Source: SCTD01 sp963781675 (GTDB taxonomy: Bacteria > Actinomycetota > Actinomycetes > Mycobacteriales > SCTD01). From it: a stretch of 64,000 nt of DNA. Location: positions 423,668 to 487,667 of the forward strand of contig CAWAGF010000002.1 in NCBI GenBank assembly GCA_963781675.1, in the 5' to 3' direction. Both the position numbers and the translations under genes were made by a program. The notes beneath the pieces are model-generated. The model searched no databases. It was not told the DNA's origin and worked only from the letters and a program-made list of their open reading frames with translations. Below, piece by piece: positions 23,270 to 31,949 of this stretch. How positions within the stretch are numbered: position 1 is the first letter of the stretch; every line of letters begins with the position of its first letter.

Positions 23270-23823
23270 CACGAGGCGGGCTCGGTCGTCGTCCCCCCGT
23301 GGCGCAGCGAGACCCGGTGCAGCAGCTCCCCGGCGCGCACGTGCACCTCGTCGTCGAGCCGGCCGAGCCACTCCGCCTGCGGCCCGAGGTGGTCGCTCTC
23401 CCAGGCCAGGCCGGCGGCGTCGTAGGCGGACAGCCGGTCGTCGTCGAGCAGCAGCGCGACGCCGGACTGCGGCTGCGGGTCGTACCGCCGCACCGTCGGC
23501 CGGTCGATCCGCGACCAGGCGTCCGGGTCGCGCGTGTCCACGAGGTACGGCCCGCCGCCGACCGAGACGAACAGCGTGGAGGGCTCAGGCCAGGAGGCGA
23601 TCAGCGACAGCCGGCCGGCGAGCAGGTCGCTGGCGAACACGCCGGTCCAGGTGCGGCCGGTCGCGGCGGTGATGCGCAGCCAGGCGCCGTCGTGCCCGCC
23701 GTCGCGGCGCGCGCCCGGGTAGTAGACGCGCTCCTTGATCTTGGACATGCCGCGCAGGGTCCGCTCGTGCGCGACCTCGAAGTCGTGCGGGAAGGCGTCC
23801 AGCCAGAGCGGGGTGTCGCTCAT
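23266..23823 (-). CDS. Uncharacterised protein between tsaB and rimI
   Basis: A 185-aa soluble protein that I do not recognise. It begins MSDTPLWLDAFPHDFEVAHER, has KIKERVYYPGARR, and then several short beta-strand segments with Trp (GAWLRITAATGRTWTGVFAS; TLFVSVGGGPYLVDTRD). A strand-rich C-terminal half follows (SGVALLLDDDRLSAYDAAGLAW; EVHVRAGELLHRVSLRHGGT). The pattern of repeated strands ending in Asp-x-x resembles a small propeller-like or beta-sandwich fold. Its ATG overlaps the tsaB stop (ATGA), and its stop overlaps the rimI start (GTGA), so it is translated as part of the t6A operon. It is about as GC-rich as its neighbours. Confidence 0.7.
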   Translation of the reverse strand: MSDTPLWLDAFPHDFEVAHERTLRGMSKIKERVYYPGARRDGGHDGAWLRITAATGRTWTGVFASDLLAGRLSLIASWPEPSTLFVSVGGGPYLVDTRDPDAWSRIDRPTVRRYDPQPQSGVALLLDDDRLSAYDAAGLAWESDHLGPQAEWLGRLDDEVHVRAGELLHRVSLRHGGTTTEPASW

Positions 23824-24434
23824 GCGGTGACCTTCTTCGTCGCTCCCGGCTCCACGGCGTCGGGCCGGCGCAGGTACAGCGGCGTGAGCGGGTCGGACGG
23901 CGCACCCGCGAGCAGCCGGTCGGCCGCCCGGGCGACGAGCAGCCGCATCGACGGGGAGCGGGGCCCGCCGACCTCCCGGCCCGGGACCAGCTCCGCGCCG
24001 ACGAGGACGTCCTCCGGGCGCAGCGGCAGGTCCGCCGGCGCGCACACGGCCGGGCCGTCGACCCGCTCGCCCGCGTCGTACCGCGCCCAGTAGACCTCCC
24101 GGCGCCGCGCGTCGGCGACGACGACGACGTCGCCCTCGGCCATCGCGTCCAGCGAGCAGACGCCGTACGCCGGGACGCCCAGCGCGTCGGCCATCGCGGC
24201 GGCGGTGACCAGCCCGACGCGCAGCCCGGTGAACGGGCCCGGTCCGGTGCCCACCACCACCGCGTCCGGGCGCGCGCCGGCCAGCACCTCCCGGACGCCC
24301 TGCGCCAGCAGCTCCCCGTGCCGCCGCGCGTCGACCACGACCCGCTCCGCGAGCACCTCCGCGCCGGCCTCGTCCAGCCGGACCAGCGCGGCCGAGACGG
24401 CCGGCGACGAGGTGTCGAGCGCGAGGACCTGCAC
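23820..24434 (-). CDS. tsaB: tRNA t6A37 biosynthesis protein TsaB
   Basis: TsaB is the TsaD paralogue that scaffolds the t6A synthase and has lost its own active site. The 204-aa protein begins VLALDTSSPAVSAALV and has RRHGELLAQGVREVL, VVVGTGPGPFTGLRVGLV and GVCSLDAMAE. It continues with ARRREVYWARYD and ends with PLYLRRPDAVEPGATKK. The GTG start at 24434 is preceded by TACGCT at 7 nt, so it starts the leaderless transcript tsaB, uncharacterised gene, rimI. In most Actinobacteria tsaE precedes tsaB directly; here tsaE is 9 kb away at 33373. Confidence 0.94.
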   Translation of the reverse strand: MQVLALDTSSPAVSAALVRLDEAGAEVLAERVVVDARRHGELLAQGVREVLAGARPDAVVVGTGPGPFTGLRVGLVTAAAMADALGVPAYGVCSLDAMAEGDVVVVADARRREVYWARYDAGERVDGPAVCAPADLPLRPEDVLVGAELVPGREVGGPRSPSMRLLVARAADRLLAGAPSDPLTPLYLRRPDAVEPGATKKVTA

Positions 24435-24441
24435 GTTCTGG

Positions 24442-24447
24442 AGCGTA
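24442..24447 (-). promoter_or_regulatory. -10 box of tsaB (leaderless)
   Basis: TACGCT ends 7 nt before the GTG start of tsaB. Confidence 0.45.
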
Positions 24448-24463
24448 GGCGCGCCCGGGGCCG

Positions 24464-24469
24464 TACCGT
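24464..24469 (+). promoter_or_regulatory. Possible -10 box of the HD-GYP operon
   Basis: TACCGT on the plus strand in the 101-bp divergent gap (24435-24535), about 67 nt before the GTG of the first gene, which itself has GGAAGG upstream. Confidence 0.25.
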
Positions 24470-24535
24470 CGTGGCCGTCGGCCGCCGGGGGGCAGGCTCG
24501 GCACCCCAGCAGGCACGGCGGAAGGCAGCAGCGGC

Positions 24536-25084
24536 GTGGAGCCTCCGGACCTCCAGCGCACCCTGCGCCGGCTGGAGCCCGGCGGCTGGCTGGACGCTGC
24601 GCGCCGCTTCGCAGCCGCTCTGCGTGGCGCCGGGCACGCCCCCGGGCAGCTGCTCGTCGTCGGCACGGCCGAGGACGAGCCGTGGCACCTGACCGCCCAC
24701 CTCGCCGAGGCGGCCCGCTGGCGCAGCATCCCGGCGCTGCAGCCGACCCTGGTCCGCTGGCAGGTGCCGGAGGGCGCACCGCCGCACCTGTCCGTCGGGC
24801 TGGACGCCGTGCACCGGGCCGCCCGCGGCACGACCGTCCTGGTCGCGGCCCCGACGCCCGCCGACGACCCCCGGCTGCTCGAGCGGCTGGACGACGCGCG
24901 CCGCGGCGGCGCCGTGCTGCTGGCGATGCACGGCGGTACGGGGCCGCTGGACGAGCTGGCCCACGCGGCGCTGCCGCTGCCGCGAGTGATGCCGTCCCTC
25001 GAGGGCTTCGAGACGGCCAGCCACGTGCTGTCGACGGTGACGGACGCGCAGCGCCGCACCCTGCCGTGGCGGCGGCGCGCATGA
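24536..25084 (+). CDS. Uncharacterised protein upstream of the HD-GYP gene
   Basis: A 182-aa soluble protein without a recognised family. It starts MEPPDLQRTLRRLEPGGWLDA and has alternating helices and strands (GQLLVVGTAEDEPWHLTAHL; TTVLVAAPTPADDPRLLER; GAVLLAMHGGTGPLDELAH; SLEGFETASHVLSTVTDA), which suggests a Rossmann-like three-layer fold. The strand-loop AMHGGTGPLDELA is reminiscent of phosphosugar isomerase (SIS)-like proteins, but the match is weak. The GTG start has GGAAGG upstream. The stop overlaps the ATG of the HD-GYP gene (ATGA), so both are co-translated. Confidence 0.65.
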   Translation: MEPPDLQRTLRRLEPGGWLDAARRFAAALRGAGHAPGQLLVVGTAEDEPWHLTAHLAEAARWRSIPALQPTLVRWQVPEGAPPHLSVGLDAVHRAARGTTVLVAAPTPADDPRLLERLDDARRGGAVLLAMHGGTGPLDELAHAALPLPRVMPSLEGFETASHVLSTVTDAQRRTLPWRRRA

Positions 25085-26844
25085 GCACGCCGGCCACGCC
25101 CAGGTCCACGTCTCCGTCCACATCCACGGCCACCGCCGACCGGCGCTGGCGCGCCCGCCCCGTCCTCGGCGGCGTCCTGCGCGTCGTGCTGCTCGCCGTC
25201 CCGCTGCTCGCCTCCTCCGCCGCCGTCTGGTCGCTCGCCCGCGGGCTGCCGCAGGACGCCGCCCGGAGCTGGTGGGGGCTGGCCGCGATGCTCGCGATCG
25301 GCCTGCTGGTGGCCACCGCGGTGGAGCGCGGCGCCCGCCGCCTGCTGCCGATCGCCCTGCTGCTCAAGCTGTCCGTCGTCTTCCCGGACCGTGCGCCCTC
25401 CCGCCTGCAGCTGGCCCGCGCCGCCGCCGTGCGCCGGCCCAAGGACGAGCTGCTCTGGACCGGCAGCACCCTGCAGCCGACCAGCACCTCCGACCTCGTG
25501 CTCGCGCTCATCGGGGCGCTCGGCGCGCACGACCGCCGCACCCGAGGGCACAGCGAGCGGGTCCGGCTCCTCTGCGACATGCTCGCCGCCGAGGTCGGCC
25601 TCGACGACGAGGACCGCGACAAGCTGCGCTGGGCCGCGCTGCTGCACGACGTCGGCAAGGTCGACGTGAGCGCGCGGATCCTCAACAAGCCGGCCGCCCT
25701 CGACGACGCGGAGCTCGCGCAGGTGCGGCTGCACCCCGCGGCCGGCGCCGCCCTCGCCGCGCCGCTGCTCCCGTGGCTCGGCCGCTGGGGCGACGGGATC
25801 CTGGACCACCACGAGCGCTTCGACGGCACCGGCTACCCGGGCGGCAAAGCCGGCCAGGAGATCTCCGAGGCGGGCCGGCTCATCGGCGTCATCGACGCCT
25901 TCGAGACGATGACCGCGGCCCGGCCCTACAAGAAGGCGATGGCCACCCGCGCCGCGCGCGAGGAGCTGGCCCGCTGTGCCGGCACCCACTTCGACCCGGT
26001 CTACGTCCGGGCGTTCCTCGCCATCTCGCTGCCACGCCTGCTCTGGGCGATGGGGCCGGTCTCGTTCCTGCTGCAGCTGCCCTTCCTGTCCGGCCTGGCG
26101 CAGACCGGGGTGCGGGCGGGGGCGGCCGTGCCGCAGGCCGCGGGGACGGTGGCCGCGGGCGCTGCAGGCGCGGCGGTGCTCGCGACCGGCGGGACCACCC
26201 CCGGGGTGGCCGCCGCGGACGCGGCCCTGGCCGCGCCGTCGCCCTCGGCCGTCGCCCTGCAGGCGCCGGCGACGCCCGTCAGCGGTCCGGACGGCGGCAC
26301 CCCCGTCAGCAGCACGGACGGCGGGTCCACCTCGGCAGCCGCGCCGACCCGCAGCGCGAGCCGGTCCGCGACCTCCGCCGCGCCGCGCCCCTCCGCGACG
26401 CCGGCCCGGTCCAGCGCCGGCCCGCGCACGACCACCAGTCCGCGACCGACCGGCACGACCGCGAGCCGGGCGCCGTCGCCCGCGGCCGCCGATCCGCGCG
26501 CCGACGAGGACCACCCCGCGATCGAGAGCGGCCCGCCGCCGACCACGACGTCGCGCACGGCGACCTTCGAGCTGGCCGACGTCTCGGGGGCGCAGTGGGA
26601 GTGCCAGCTCACCGGCGCCGCGAACGGCGAGTCGAGCCGCTGGCAGCCGTGCGACGGGCGCTACAGCGTCACGGTGGTGCGCGACGGCGACCAGGTGCTG
26701 CGCGTGCGCGACGCAGGCAGCCGCAACGAGGTGGACGTCTGGGAGTGGACCGTGACGTCGCCCTCGTCCGCGACCCCGGCCGGGCCCGCCGCAGCGGTCC
26801 CGGCCAAGGGCGTCGACAAGGCCAAGGGCCCTACTGCTCCTTGA
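25081..26844 (+). CDS. Membrane-anchored HD-GYP phosphohydrolase with an outer C-terminal domain
   Basis: A 587-aa membrane protein. Two or three hydrophobic spans lie in the first 110 residues. The cytoplasmic HD-GYP domain (about 135-315) has ALIGALGAHDRRTRGHSERV, the HD pair in LLHDVGKVDV, and HHERFDGTGYPGG, with all metal-binding His/Asp seen. This fold usually cleaves cyclic di-GMP or related nucleotides. Further hydrophobic stretches follow (about 315-395), then a Ser/Thr/Pro linker of about 120 residues. The last domain (about 500-560) has a W-E-C-Q-L ... W-Q-P-C-D-G-R-Y pattern like the two-Cys repeats of bacterial surface proteins. The architecture suggests an external domain tied to an internal phosphodiesterase. 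Its last 14 nt overlap the convergent acyl-CoA ligase gene. Confidence 0.85.
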   Translation: MSTPATPRSTSPSTSTATADRRWRARPVLGGVLRVVLLAVPLLASSAAVWSLARGLPQDAARSWWGLAAMLAIGLLVATAVERGARRLLPIALLLKLSVVFPDRAPSRLQLARAAAVRRPKDELLWTGSTLQPTSTSDLVLALIGALGAHDRRTRGHSERVRLLCDMLAAEVGLDDEDRDKLRWAALLHDVGKVDVSARILNKPAALDDAELAQVRLHPAAGAALAAPLLPWLGRWGDGILDHHERFDGTGYPGGKAGQEISEAGRLIGVIDAFETMTAARPYKKAMATRAAREELARCAGTHFDPVYVRAFLAISLPRLLWAMGPVSFLLQLPFLSGLAQTGVRAGAAVPQAAGTVAAGAAGAAVLATGGTTPGVAAADAALAAPSPSAVALQAPATPVSGPDGGTPVSSTDGGSTSAAAPTRSASRSATSAAPRPSATPARSSAGPRTTTSPRPTGTTASRAPSPAAADPRADEDHPAIESGPPPTTTSRTATFELADVSGAQWECQLTGAANGESSRWQPCDGRYSVTVVRDGDQVLRVRDAGSRNEVDVWEWTVTSPSSATPAGPAAAVPAKGVDKAKGPTAP

Positions 26845-28363
26845 ACTGCTCCTGCAGCTCGCGCTTCAGCACCTTGCCGGACGGGCCGAGCGGGAAGCTG
26901 TCGACGAAGAAGATGCGCCGCGGGTACTTGTAGGCCGCGAGCTTCTCCTTGGACCAGGCGCTCAGCTCCTCGGCCGTCACCTCGCCGCCGGCGGGGTCCA
27001 GGACCACGGCGGCGCTGACCTCCTCGCCGTACTGCGGGTCGGGCAGGGCGAAGACGGCGACCTGGCCGACGGCCGGGTGGCGCAGCAGCGCCTCCTCGAC
27101 CTCGCGCGGGTAGACGTTGTAGCCGCCGCGGATGACCATGTCCTTCTTGCGGTCGACGATCGAGACGTAGCCGTTCTCGTCCTTGGTGCCGAGGTCGCCG
27201 GTGCGGAACCACCCGTCGACGATCGCGGCCCTGGTCGCGTCCGGCTTGTTCAGGTAGCCCTTGAACACGTTGTGGCCGCGCACGACGATCTCGCCGAGCT
27301 CGCCGGTCGGCAGCAGCTCGATCGACTCGTCGACCTCGGCCTTGGCGACCTCGACCTCGACGCCCCAGATCTGCTTGCCGACGGTGCCGGGCTTGGGCTC
27401 GAACCCGACCTGGTTGAACGTCGCCACCGGCGACGTCTCGGTCAGCCCGTACCCCTCGAGCACCTGCGTGCCGAAGACCTCGGCGAACTTCTCCAGGACC
27501 GGCACCGGCAGCGCGGCGCCGCCGGACAGCGCCGACTTCAGCGTCGGCCGGTGGTCCGAGGTCTTGGCCGCCTCGATGAGCCCGACGTACATCGTCGGGA
27601 CGCCCATGAAGATCGTGCACTTCTCCTTGACGAGCAGCTCGAGCGCCTGCGTGCCGTCGAAGCGCGGCAGCATGACGACGCTGGCACCGACGTAGAAGGC
27701 GGTGTTCATGCAGCAGGTCTGGCCGAAGGTGTGGAACAGCGGCAGGCAGCCCAGGACCACGTCGCTCTCGTCGATGTCGAACGAGTGCATCGCCGACGCG
27801 ACGACGTTCATCGTGACGTTGAGGTGCGTGATCTCGGCGCCCTTGGGGGTGCCGGTCGTGCCGCTCGTGTAGAGGATGACGGCGGTGTCGTCGGGCTCGC
27901 GCGGCACCAGCGCCTCGATCGGCGTGGCCTCCAGCGCCAGGGTGTCGAGGCGCTCGAGCGTCGCATCGCCGCCGTCCATGACGGCCAGCACCGGCACGCC
28001 GGCGAGCTCGGCGCCCTTGGCACCCTCGCCCAGCAGCGGCGCCGCGCAGACCAGCGCCTTGGCGCCGGAGTCCTCCAGGACGTACTGGATCTCCTCGGCC
28101 TTGAGCAGCGCGTGCACCGGTACGGCGACGCCGCCGAGCGCCAGCGTGCCGAAGTAGGCGAGCGGGAAGTGCGGGGTGTTCGGCAGCAGCAGCGCGACCT
28201 TGTCGCCCGGCTCGATGCCCTTCTCGCGCAGCACCGCGGCGTACTGCTTCGCGTGCCCCCACAGCTGGGCGTAGGTCAGCCGGAGGTCGCCGAGGACGAC
28301 GGCCGTGCGGTCGGCGTGCCGGGTCGCGGACTCGGCCAGGATGCTGGCGATGGTCAGGGACAT
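26831..28363 (-). CDS. Acyl-CoA ligase (long-chain fatty-acid type)
   Basis: A 510-aa ANL-family ligase that activates a carboxylic acid with ATP and CoA. Motifs in order are the AMP-binding loop YTSGTTGTPKGAE, GYGLTETSPVATFN, the GWFRTGDLG hinge region, KDMVIRGGYNVYPREVEE, and the C-terminal Lys in LGPSGKVLKREL. The ATG has AGGAG upstream. It is the last gene of the Liv transporter operon (30 nt after livF), so the acid it activates may be what the transporter brings in. The sequence does not fix the chain length or type of substrate. Confidence 0.9.
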   Translation of the reverse strand: MSLTIASILAESATRHADRTAVVLGDLRLTYAQLWGHAKQYAAVLREKGIEPGDKVALLLPNTPHFPLAYFGTLALGGVAVPVHALLKAEEIQYVLEDSGAKALVCAAPLLGEGAKGAELAGVPVLAVMDGGDATLERLDTLALEATPIEALVPREPDDTAVILYTSGTTGTPKGAEITHLNVTMNVVASAMHSFDIDESDVVLGCLPLFHTFGQTCCMNTAFYVGASVVMLPRFDGTQALELLVKEKCTIFMGVPTMYVGLIEAAKTSDHRPTLKSALSGGAALPVPVLEKFAEVFGTQVLEGYGLTETSPVATFNQVGFEPKPGTVGKQIWGVEVEVAKAEVDESIELLPTGELGEIVVRGHNVFKGYLNKPDATRAAIVDGWFRTGDLGTKDENGYVSIVDRKKDMVIRGGYNVYPREVEEALLRHPAVGQVAVFALPDPQYGEEVSAAVVLDPAGGEVTAEELSAWSKEKLAAYKYPRRIFFVDSFPLGPSGKVLKRELQEQFKEQ

Positions 28364-28393
28364 GCTTCTCCTGGGTTGGTGAGCGGGGAGGCC

Positions 28394-29110
28394 TCAGGCC
28401 ACGCCGAGGTAGGCCTTCTTGACGTACGGGTCCGCGGCGATCTGCGCGGTCGGGCCCTCGCGGGCGACCAGGCCGTGCTCCAGCACGACCACGCGCTCGG
28501 CGCAGCGGAACGCGAAGGACACGTCCTGCTCGACCAGCAGCATCGTGGTCCCCGCCTCCTGGATCCCCTTGATGCCGGCGATGATCGCCTCCTTGACGCC
28601 GACCGACAAGCCGAGCGTCGGCTCGTCCAGCAGCAGCAGCCGCGGGCGCCCCATGAGCGAGCGGCCGATCGCGCACTGCTGCTGCTCGCCGCCGGACAGC
28701 GTGCCGGCGGTCTGCCCGGCGCGCTCCTTCAGCTTCGGGAACAGCGCGAAGACCCGCTCGAGGTCCTCGGCGCGGGTGTTCTCCTGCTTGCGCAGCCGGC
28801 GCGCGCCGAGCTCGAGGTTGTCGCGGATGGTCAGCCCCGGGAACAGCCGGCGGCGCTCCGGCGTGTGGACGAGCCCGGCCATGACCACGTCGTACGCCTT
28901 CTTCGGCAGCGGCCGGCCGTCGAACTCGACCTCGCCGCTCCAGGTGTTGAGCCGGGACAGCGCCCGCAGCAGCGTCGTCTTGCCGGCGCCGTTCGGCCCC
29001 ACCACGGCGACGGTCTCGCCCTTGTCGACGTGGAAGGTCACGCCGTCCAGCACCTGCGCCTTGCCGAAGGAGACCTTGAGGTCCTTCACGTCGAGCACGC
29101 GCTCAGACAT
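28394..29110 (-). CDS. livF: Branched-chain amino acid-type ABC transporter ATPase LivF
   Basis: A 238-aa ABC ATPase of the LivF type. It has Walker A GPNGAGKTT, the signature LSGGEQQQCAIGRSLM, Walker B RLLLLDEPTLGLS and the H-loop equivalent LLVEQDVSFAF, where Gln replaces His as is normal in LivF/LivG pairs. The HTPERRRLFPGLTI segment is family-typical. The start used is ATG 29110 (MSERVLDV); it overlaps the livG stop by 8 nt. It pairs with LivG to drive LivH/LivM. Confidence 0.93.
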   Translation of the reverse strand: MSERVLDVKDLKVSFGKAQVLDGVTFHVDKGETVAVVGPNGAGKTTLLRALSRLNTWSGEVEFDGRPLPKKAYDVVMAGLVHTPERRRLFPGLTIRDNLELGARRLRKQENTRAEDLERVFALFPKLKERAGQTAGTLSGGEQQQCAIGRSLMGRPRLLLLDEPTLGLSVGVKEAIIAGIKGIQEAGTTMLLVEQDVSFAFRCAERVVVLEHGLVAREGPTAQIAADPYVKKAYLGVA

Positions 29111-29864
29111 CGGTCTCCTCCTGCTCGACATCGGCATCGGCGTCGGCGTCGGGGTCGCCGCCGAGGTAGGCGCGCACGACGGCGGGGTCGCGCATCACCG
29201 ACTCGGGCTCGCCGTCGGCGATGACCGTGCCCTGGTCCATGGCGATGACGCGGTCGACGAGGGCGAGCAGCGAGCCGATCTTGTGCTCGACGATGACGAG
29301 CGTGACGCCGTCGGCCTTGAGCTGGCGGATGGTGTCGGACAGCACGCCGATCTCCTGCGTCGACAGGCCGGCGAACGGCTCGTCGAGCAGCAGCAGCTCC
29401 GGCCCGGTGGCCAGGGCGCGCGCCATCTCGAGGCGCTTGAGGTCGCCCTCGGAGAGCTGCGAGCTCGGCGCCCCGGCGCGGTGCGCGAGGCCGACGCGGT
29501 GCAGGACCTCGAGGGCCTGGCGCTTCACGTCGCCCTTGGTGCGGCGCACGATGAGCGGGACCATCACGTTGGCCAGCACCGGCAGGTCCGGGAACGGCTT
29601 GACGATCTGGAACGTGCGCGCGACGCCGCTGCCGACGACCTTGTGGCGGGGCAGCTTGAGCAGGCTCTTGCCGCGCAGCCGCACGTCGCCGCTGGTCGGC
29701 TTGTCGAAGCCGGTCAGGCAGTTGAACAGCGTCGTCTTGCCGGCGCCGTTCGCCCCGATCAGGCCGACGGCTGCGCCCTGCTCGACGGAGAAGCTGACCT
29801 CGTTGACGGCGGTCAGCCCGCCGAAGCGGCGGGTGACGGCCTGGGCCTCGAGCAGCGCGCTCAT
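29103..29864 (-). CDS. livG: Branched-chain amino acid-type ABC transporter ATPase LivG
   Basis: A 253-aa ABC ATPase with FGGLTAVNEVSF, Walker A GANGAGKTT, VARTFQIVKPFPDL, signature LSEGDLKRLEMARAL (Glu instead of the second Gly), Walker B LLLLDEPFAGLS and the EHKIGSLLALVDRV switch. An unusual Asp/Ala-rich tail (GGDPDADADADVEQEE) closes the protein. The ATG overlaps the livM stop (ATGA). Cytoplasmic partner of LivF in the importer. Confidence 0.93.
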   Translation of the reverse strand: MSALLEAQAVTRRFGGLTAVNEVSFSVEQGAAVGLIGANGAGKTTLFNCLTGFDKPTSGDVRLRGKSLLKLPRHKVVGSGVARTFQIVKPFPDLPVLANVMVPLIVRRTKGDVKRQALEVLHRVGLAHRAGAPSSQLSEGDLKRLEMARALATGPELLLLDEPFAGLSTQEIGVLSDTIRQLKADGVTLVIVEHKIGSLLALVDRVIAMDQGTVIADGEPESVMRDPAVVRAYLGGDPDADADADVEQEETDV

Positions 29865-30997
29865 GAGGGGGACTCCGTGAGGGCGGCGCCGGTGGCGCGC
29901 GAGGAGCTGCCGCGGCCGGACAGCCGTTGCAGCAGCGGTGGGACCAGGCCGCGTGGCGCGACGATCAGCACGACGATGAGCAGCAGGGCGAAGCTGCCGA
30001 GCTTGAGCTCCGGGTGCTCGGCGAACACGCTCGAGGCCCGCTCGAGGTAGTAGTTCTGCAGCAGGATCACGACGTACGCGCCGAGCGCCGGGCCGATGAT
30101 CGAGCCGGCGCCGCCGAACGCCGCGATGATGATGATCAGCAGGCTGAGGTCGACGCCGAGCAGGTCGAGCGCGACGGTCCCCCGGATCTGCGCGTAGAGC
30201 CCGCCGGCGAATCCCGCGCAGGCCGCCGAGAGCACGAACGCGCCGAGCTTGTAGCGGGTGAGCGGCACGCCGGCGGCCTCCGCGGCGGCCTCGTCCTGCT
30301 GGATGGAGCGCAGCACCAGGCCGCGCTTGCCGTAGCCGAGCAGCATCAGGCCGCCGACCACGAGCACCATCGCGACGAGCGCGACGAAGTAGCTGACGTA
30401 GATGTACTGGTCGAAGCCGGACTTGCCGCCGAAGGTCAGCGGACCGAGCACCAGCTCGGACAGCCGCTCGCCGATGAAGCCGGTGACCGCGCCGTCCTGG
30501 ACGGTCTTGACGCCCGCGATGCCGTCCTCTCCGCCGAGCTGCTCCTTGTAGATGAAGGTGATCTGCACCAGCGCGCCGGCGACGGAAAGCGTCGCGAGCG
30601 CGAGGTACGGGCCCTTGAGCCGCAGGCACGGCACCCCGATGGCGATGCCGAGCGCGGCGGCCACGCCGACGGCCGCGAGCAGCGCGACGATGTTCGAGAC
30701 GTCCGGCTGGTACTTGCTGAACAGCGCCACCGTGTAGGCGCCGGTGCCGATGAAGGCGGCGTGGCCGAAGTTCACCTGGCCGGTGTAGCCGGACAGGATG
30801 TCCCAGCTCGCCGCGAACATCACGAAGACCGTCGCGACCGAGATCGCCTGCAGCAGGGTCGTGTTGTCGACGAAGCGCGGCAGGTAGAGCAGGACCAGCG
30901 GGATCAGCGCCAGCAGCACGACATTGGGCCGGAGCCGCCGCGAGACGCGCCCGGCGGCCGACGGCTTGGCGTGCGCCGCCTCGGTCGTCGCGGTCAT
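29861..30997 (-). CDS. livM: Branched-chain amino acid-type ABC permease LivM
   Basis: A 378-aa integral membrane permease with about nine hydrophobic spans. The family motifs SGYTGQVNFGHAAFIGTGAY, RLKGPYLALATLSVAG and LRSIQQDEAAAEAAGV (cytoplasmic EAA-like loop) are present, then AFVLSAACAGFAGGLYA and AFGGAGSIIGPALGA. The ATG overlaps the livH stop. It forms the channel with LivH. Confidence 0.93.
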   Translation of the reverse strand: MTATTEAAHAKPSAAGRVSRRLRPNVVLLALIPLVLLYLPRFVDNTTLLQAISVATVFVMFAASWDILSGYTGQVNFGHAAFIGTGAYTVALFSKYQPDVSNIVALLAAVGVAAALGIAIGVPCLRLKGPYLALATLSVAGALVQITFIYKEQLGGEDGIAGVKTVQDGAVTGFIGERLSELVLGPLTFGGKSGFDQYIYVSYFVALVAMVLVVGGLMLLGYGKRGLVLRSIQQDEAAAEAAGVPLTRYKLGAFVLSAACAGFAGGLYAQIRGTVALDLLGVDLSLLIIIIAAFGGAGSIIGPALGAYVVILLQNYYLERASSVFAEHPELKLGSFALLLIVVLIVAPRGLVPPLLQRLSGRGSSSRATGAALTESPS

Positions 30998-31845
30998 CGG
31001 GCCACCTTCCCCAGCAGGCCCTGCGGGCGGAGCACGAGCGTCGCGAGGATGACGGCCACGGTCACGAGGCCGATCTTGATGCCGCCGTCCTTGACGTTGA
31101 AGGCCACGAAGCGGTCGAGGAAGCCGATGACCACCGAGGCGAGCACCGTCCCCTGGATGCTCCCGAGGCCGCCGAGGATGACGATGGCGAAGGCCTGCGT
31201 GAGAGGCAGCAGCCACATCGTCGGCGTCAGCACGCCGTACGGCGCGACCAGGACGCCGGCCAGCCCGGCCAGGCCCGCGCCGATCGCCAGCACGTAGAGG
31301 GTGACCCGCTCAGGACGGACGCCGACCAGCACGGCCGCCTCCTCGTCCTCGGCCACGGCGCGGACCATGCGCCCGGCGGGCGACCGGGTGAGGACCAGCA
31401 GCACCACGACGATCGTGACGAGGGCCATGACGCCGGCGAGCAGCTCGGTCTGCCGCAGCCCGACCCCGAGGACGGTCACGCTGCCGCCGACGAAGCCCGG
31501 CAGCTGGCGCTCGAGGCCGCCGAAGAAGAACTGCACGACCGACTGCACGAGGATGGCCACCGCCAGGGTCGCGATCAGGACCGCGACCTCCTGGTGCCGG
31601 ATCGGCGCGATGACCAGCCGCTCGAGCAGGACCCCGGCGAGCATGGCCGCGGCCACTCCGACCAGGGCCGCGACGAGCAGTGGCGCACCGGCGTCGGACG
31701 CGGCGTACGCGCTGTAGGCGCCGATCATGAAGAACGACCCGTGGGCCAGGTTGACGATGCCCCCCACGCCGTAGACGAGGGAGAAGCCGAGCGCGACCAG
31801 GGCGATGGTGGCGCTGGTGATCGCGCCTTGGACGAGGACGTCCAC
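30994..31845 (-). CDS. livH: Branched-chain amino acid-type ABC permease LivH
   Basis: A 283-aa permease with about eight spans. It begins MDVLVQGAITSATIALVALG and has VYGVGGIVNLAHGSFFMIGA. It also has the EAA-like loop VRAVAEDEEAAVLVGV and IVILGGLGSIQGTVLASVVI. It is the first membrane gene after livK, separated from it by 104 nt that contain an inverted repeat. Confidence 0.93.
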   Translation of the reverse strand: MDVLVQGAITSATIALVALGFSLVYGVGGIVNLAHGSFFMIGAYSAYAASDAGAPLLVAALVGVAAAMLAGVLLERLVIAPIRHQEVAVLIATLAVAILVQSVVQFFFGGLERQLPGFVGGSVTVLGVGLRQTELLAGVMALVTIVVVLLVLTRSPAGRMVRAVAEDEEAAVLVGVRPERVTLYVLAIGAGLAGLAGVLVAPYGVLTPTMWLLPLTQAFAIVILGGLGSIQGTVLASVVIGFLDRFVAFNVKDGGIKIGLVTVAVILATLVLRPQGLLGKVAR

Positions 31846-31881
31846 GAGCCTCCTTCTAGGGGGTTCCGAGGGGGAAGCGGA

Positions 31882-31932
31882 CCGGGTCCGGCAACGGGCT
31901 GCTCACGAGGAGCGGCGCGCCACCGGACCCGG
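31882..31932 (-). other. Inverted repeat between livK and livH
   Basis: CCGGGTCCGG (31882-31891) and its complement CCGGACCCGG (31923-31932) can pair across a 31-nt loop. It may stabilise livK mRNA or cause partial termination, which is common where a binding protein is needed in excess. Confidence 0.45.
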
Positions 31933-31949
31933 ACCTGCGTACGAGTGGG

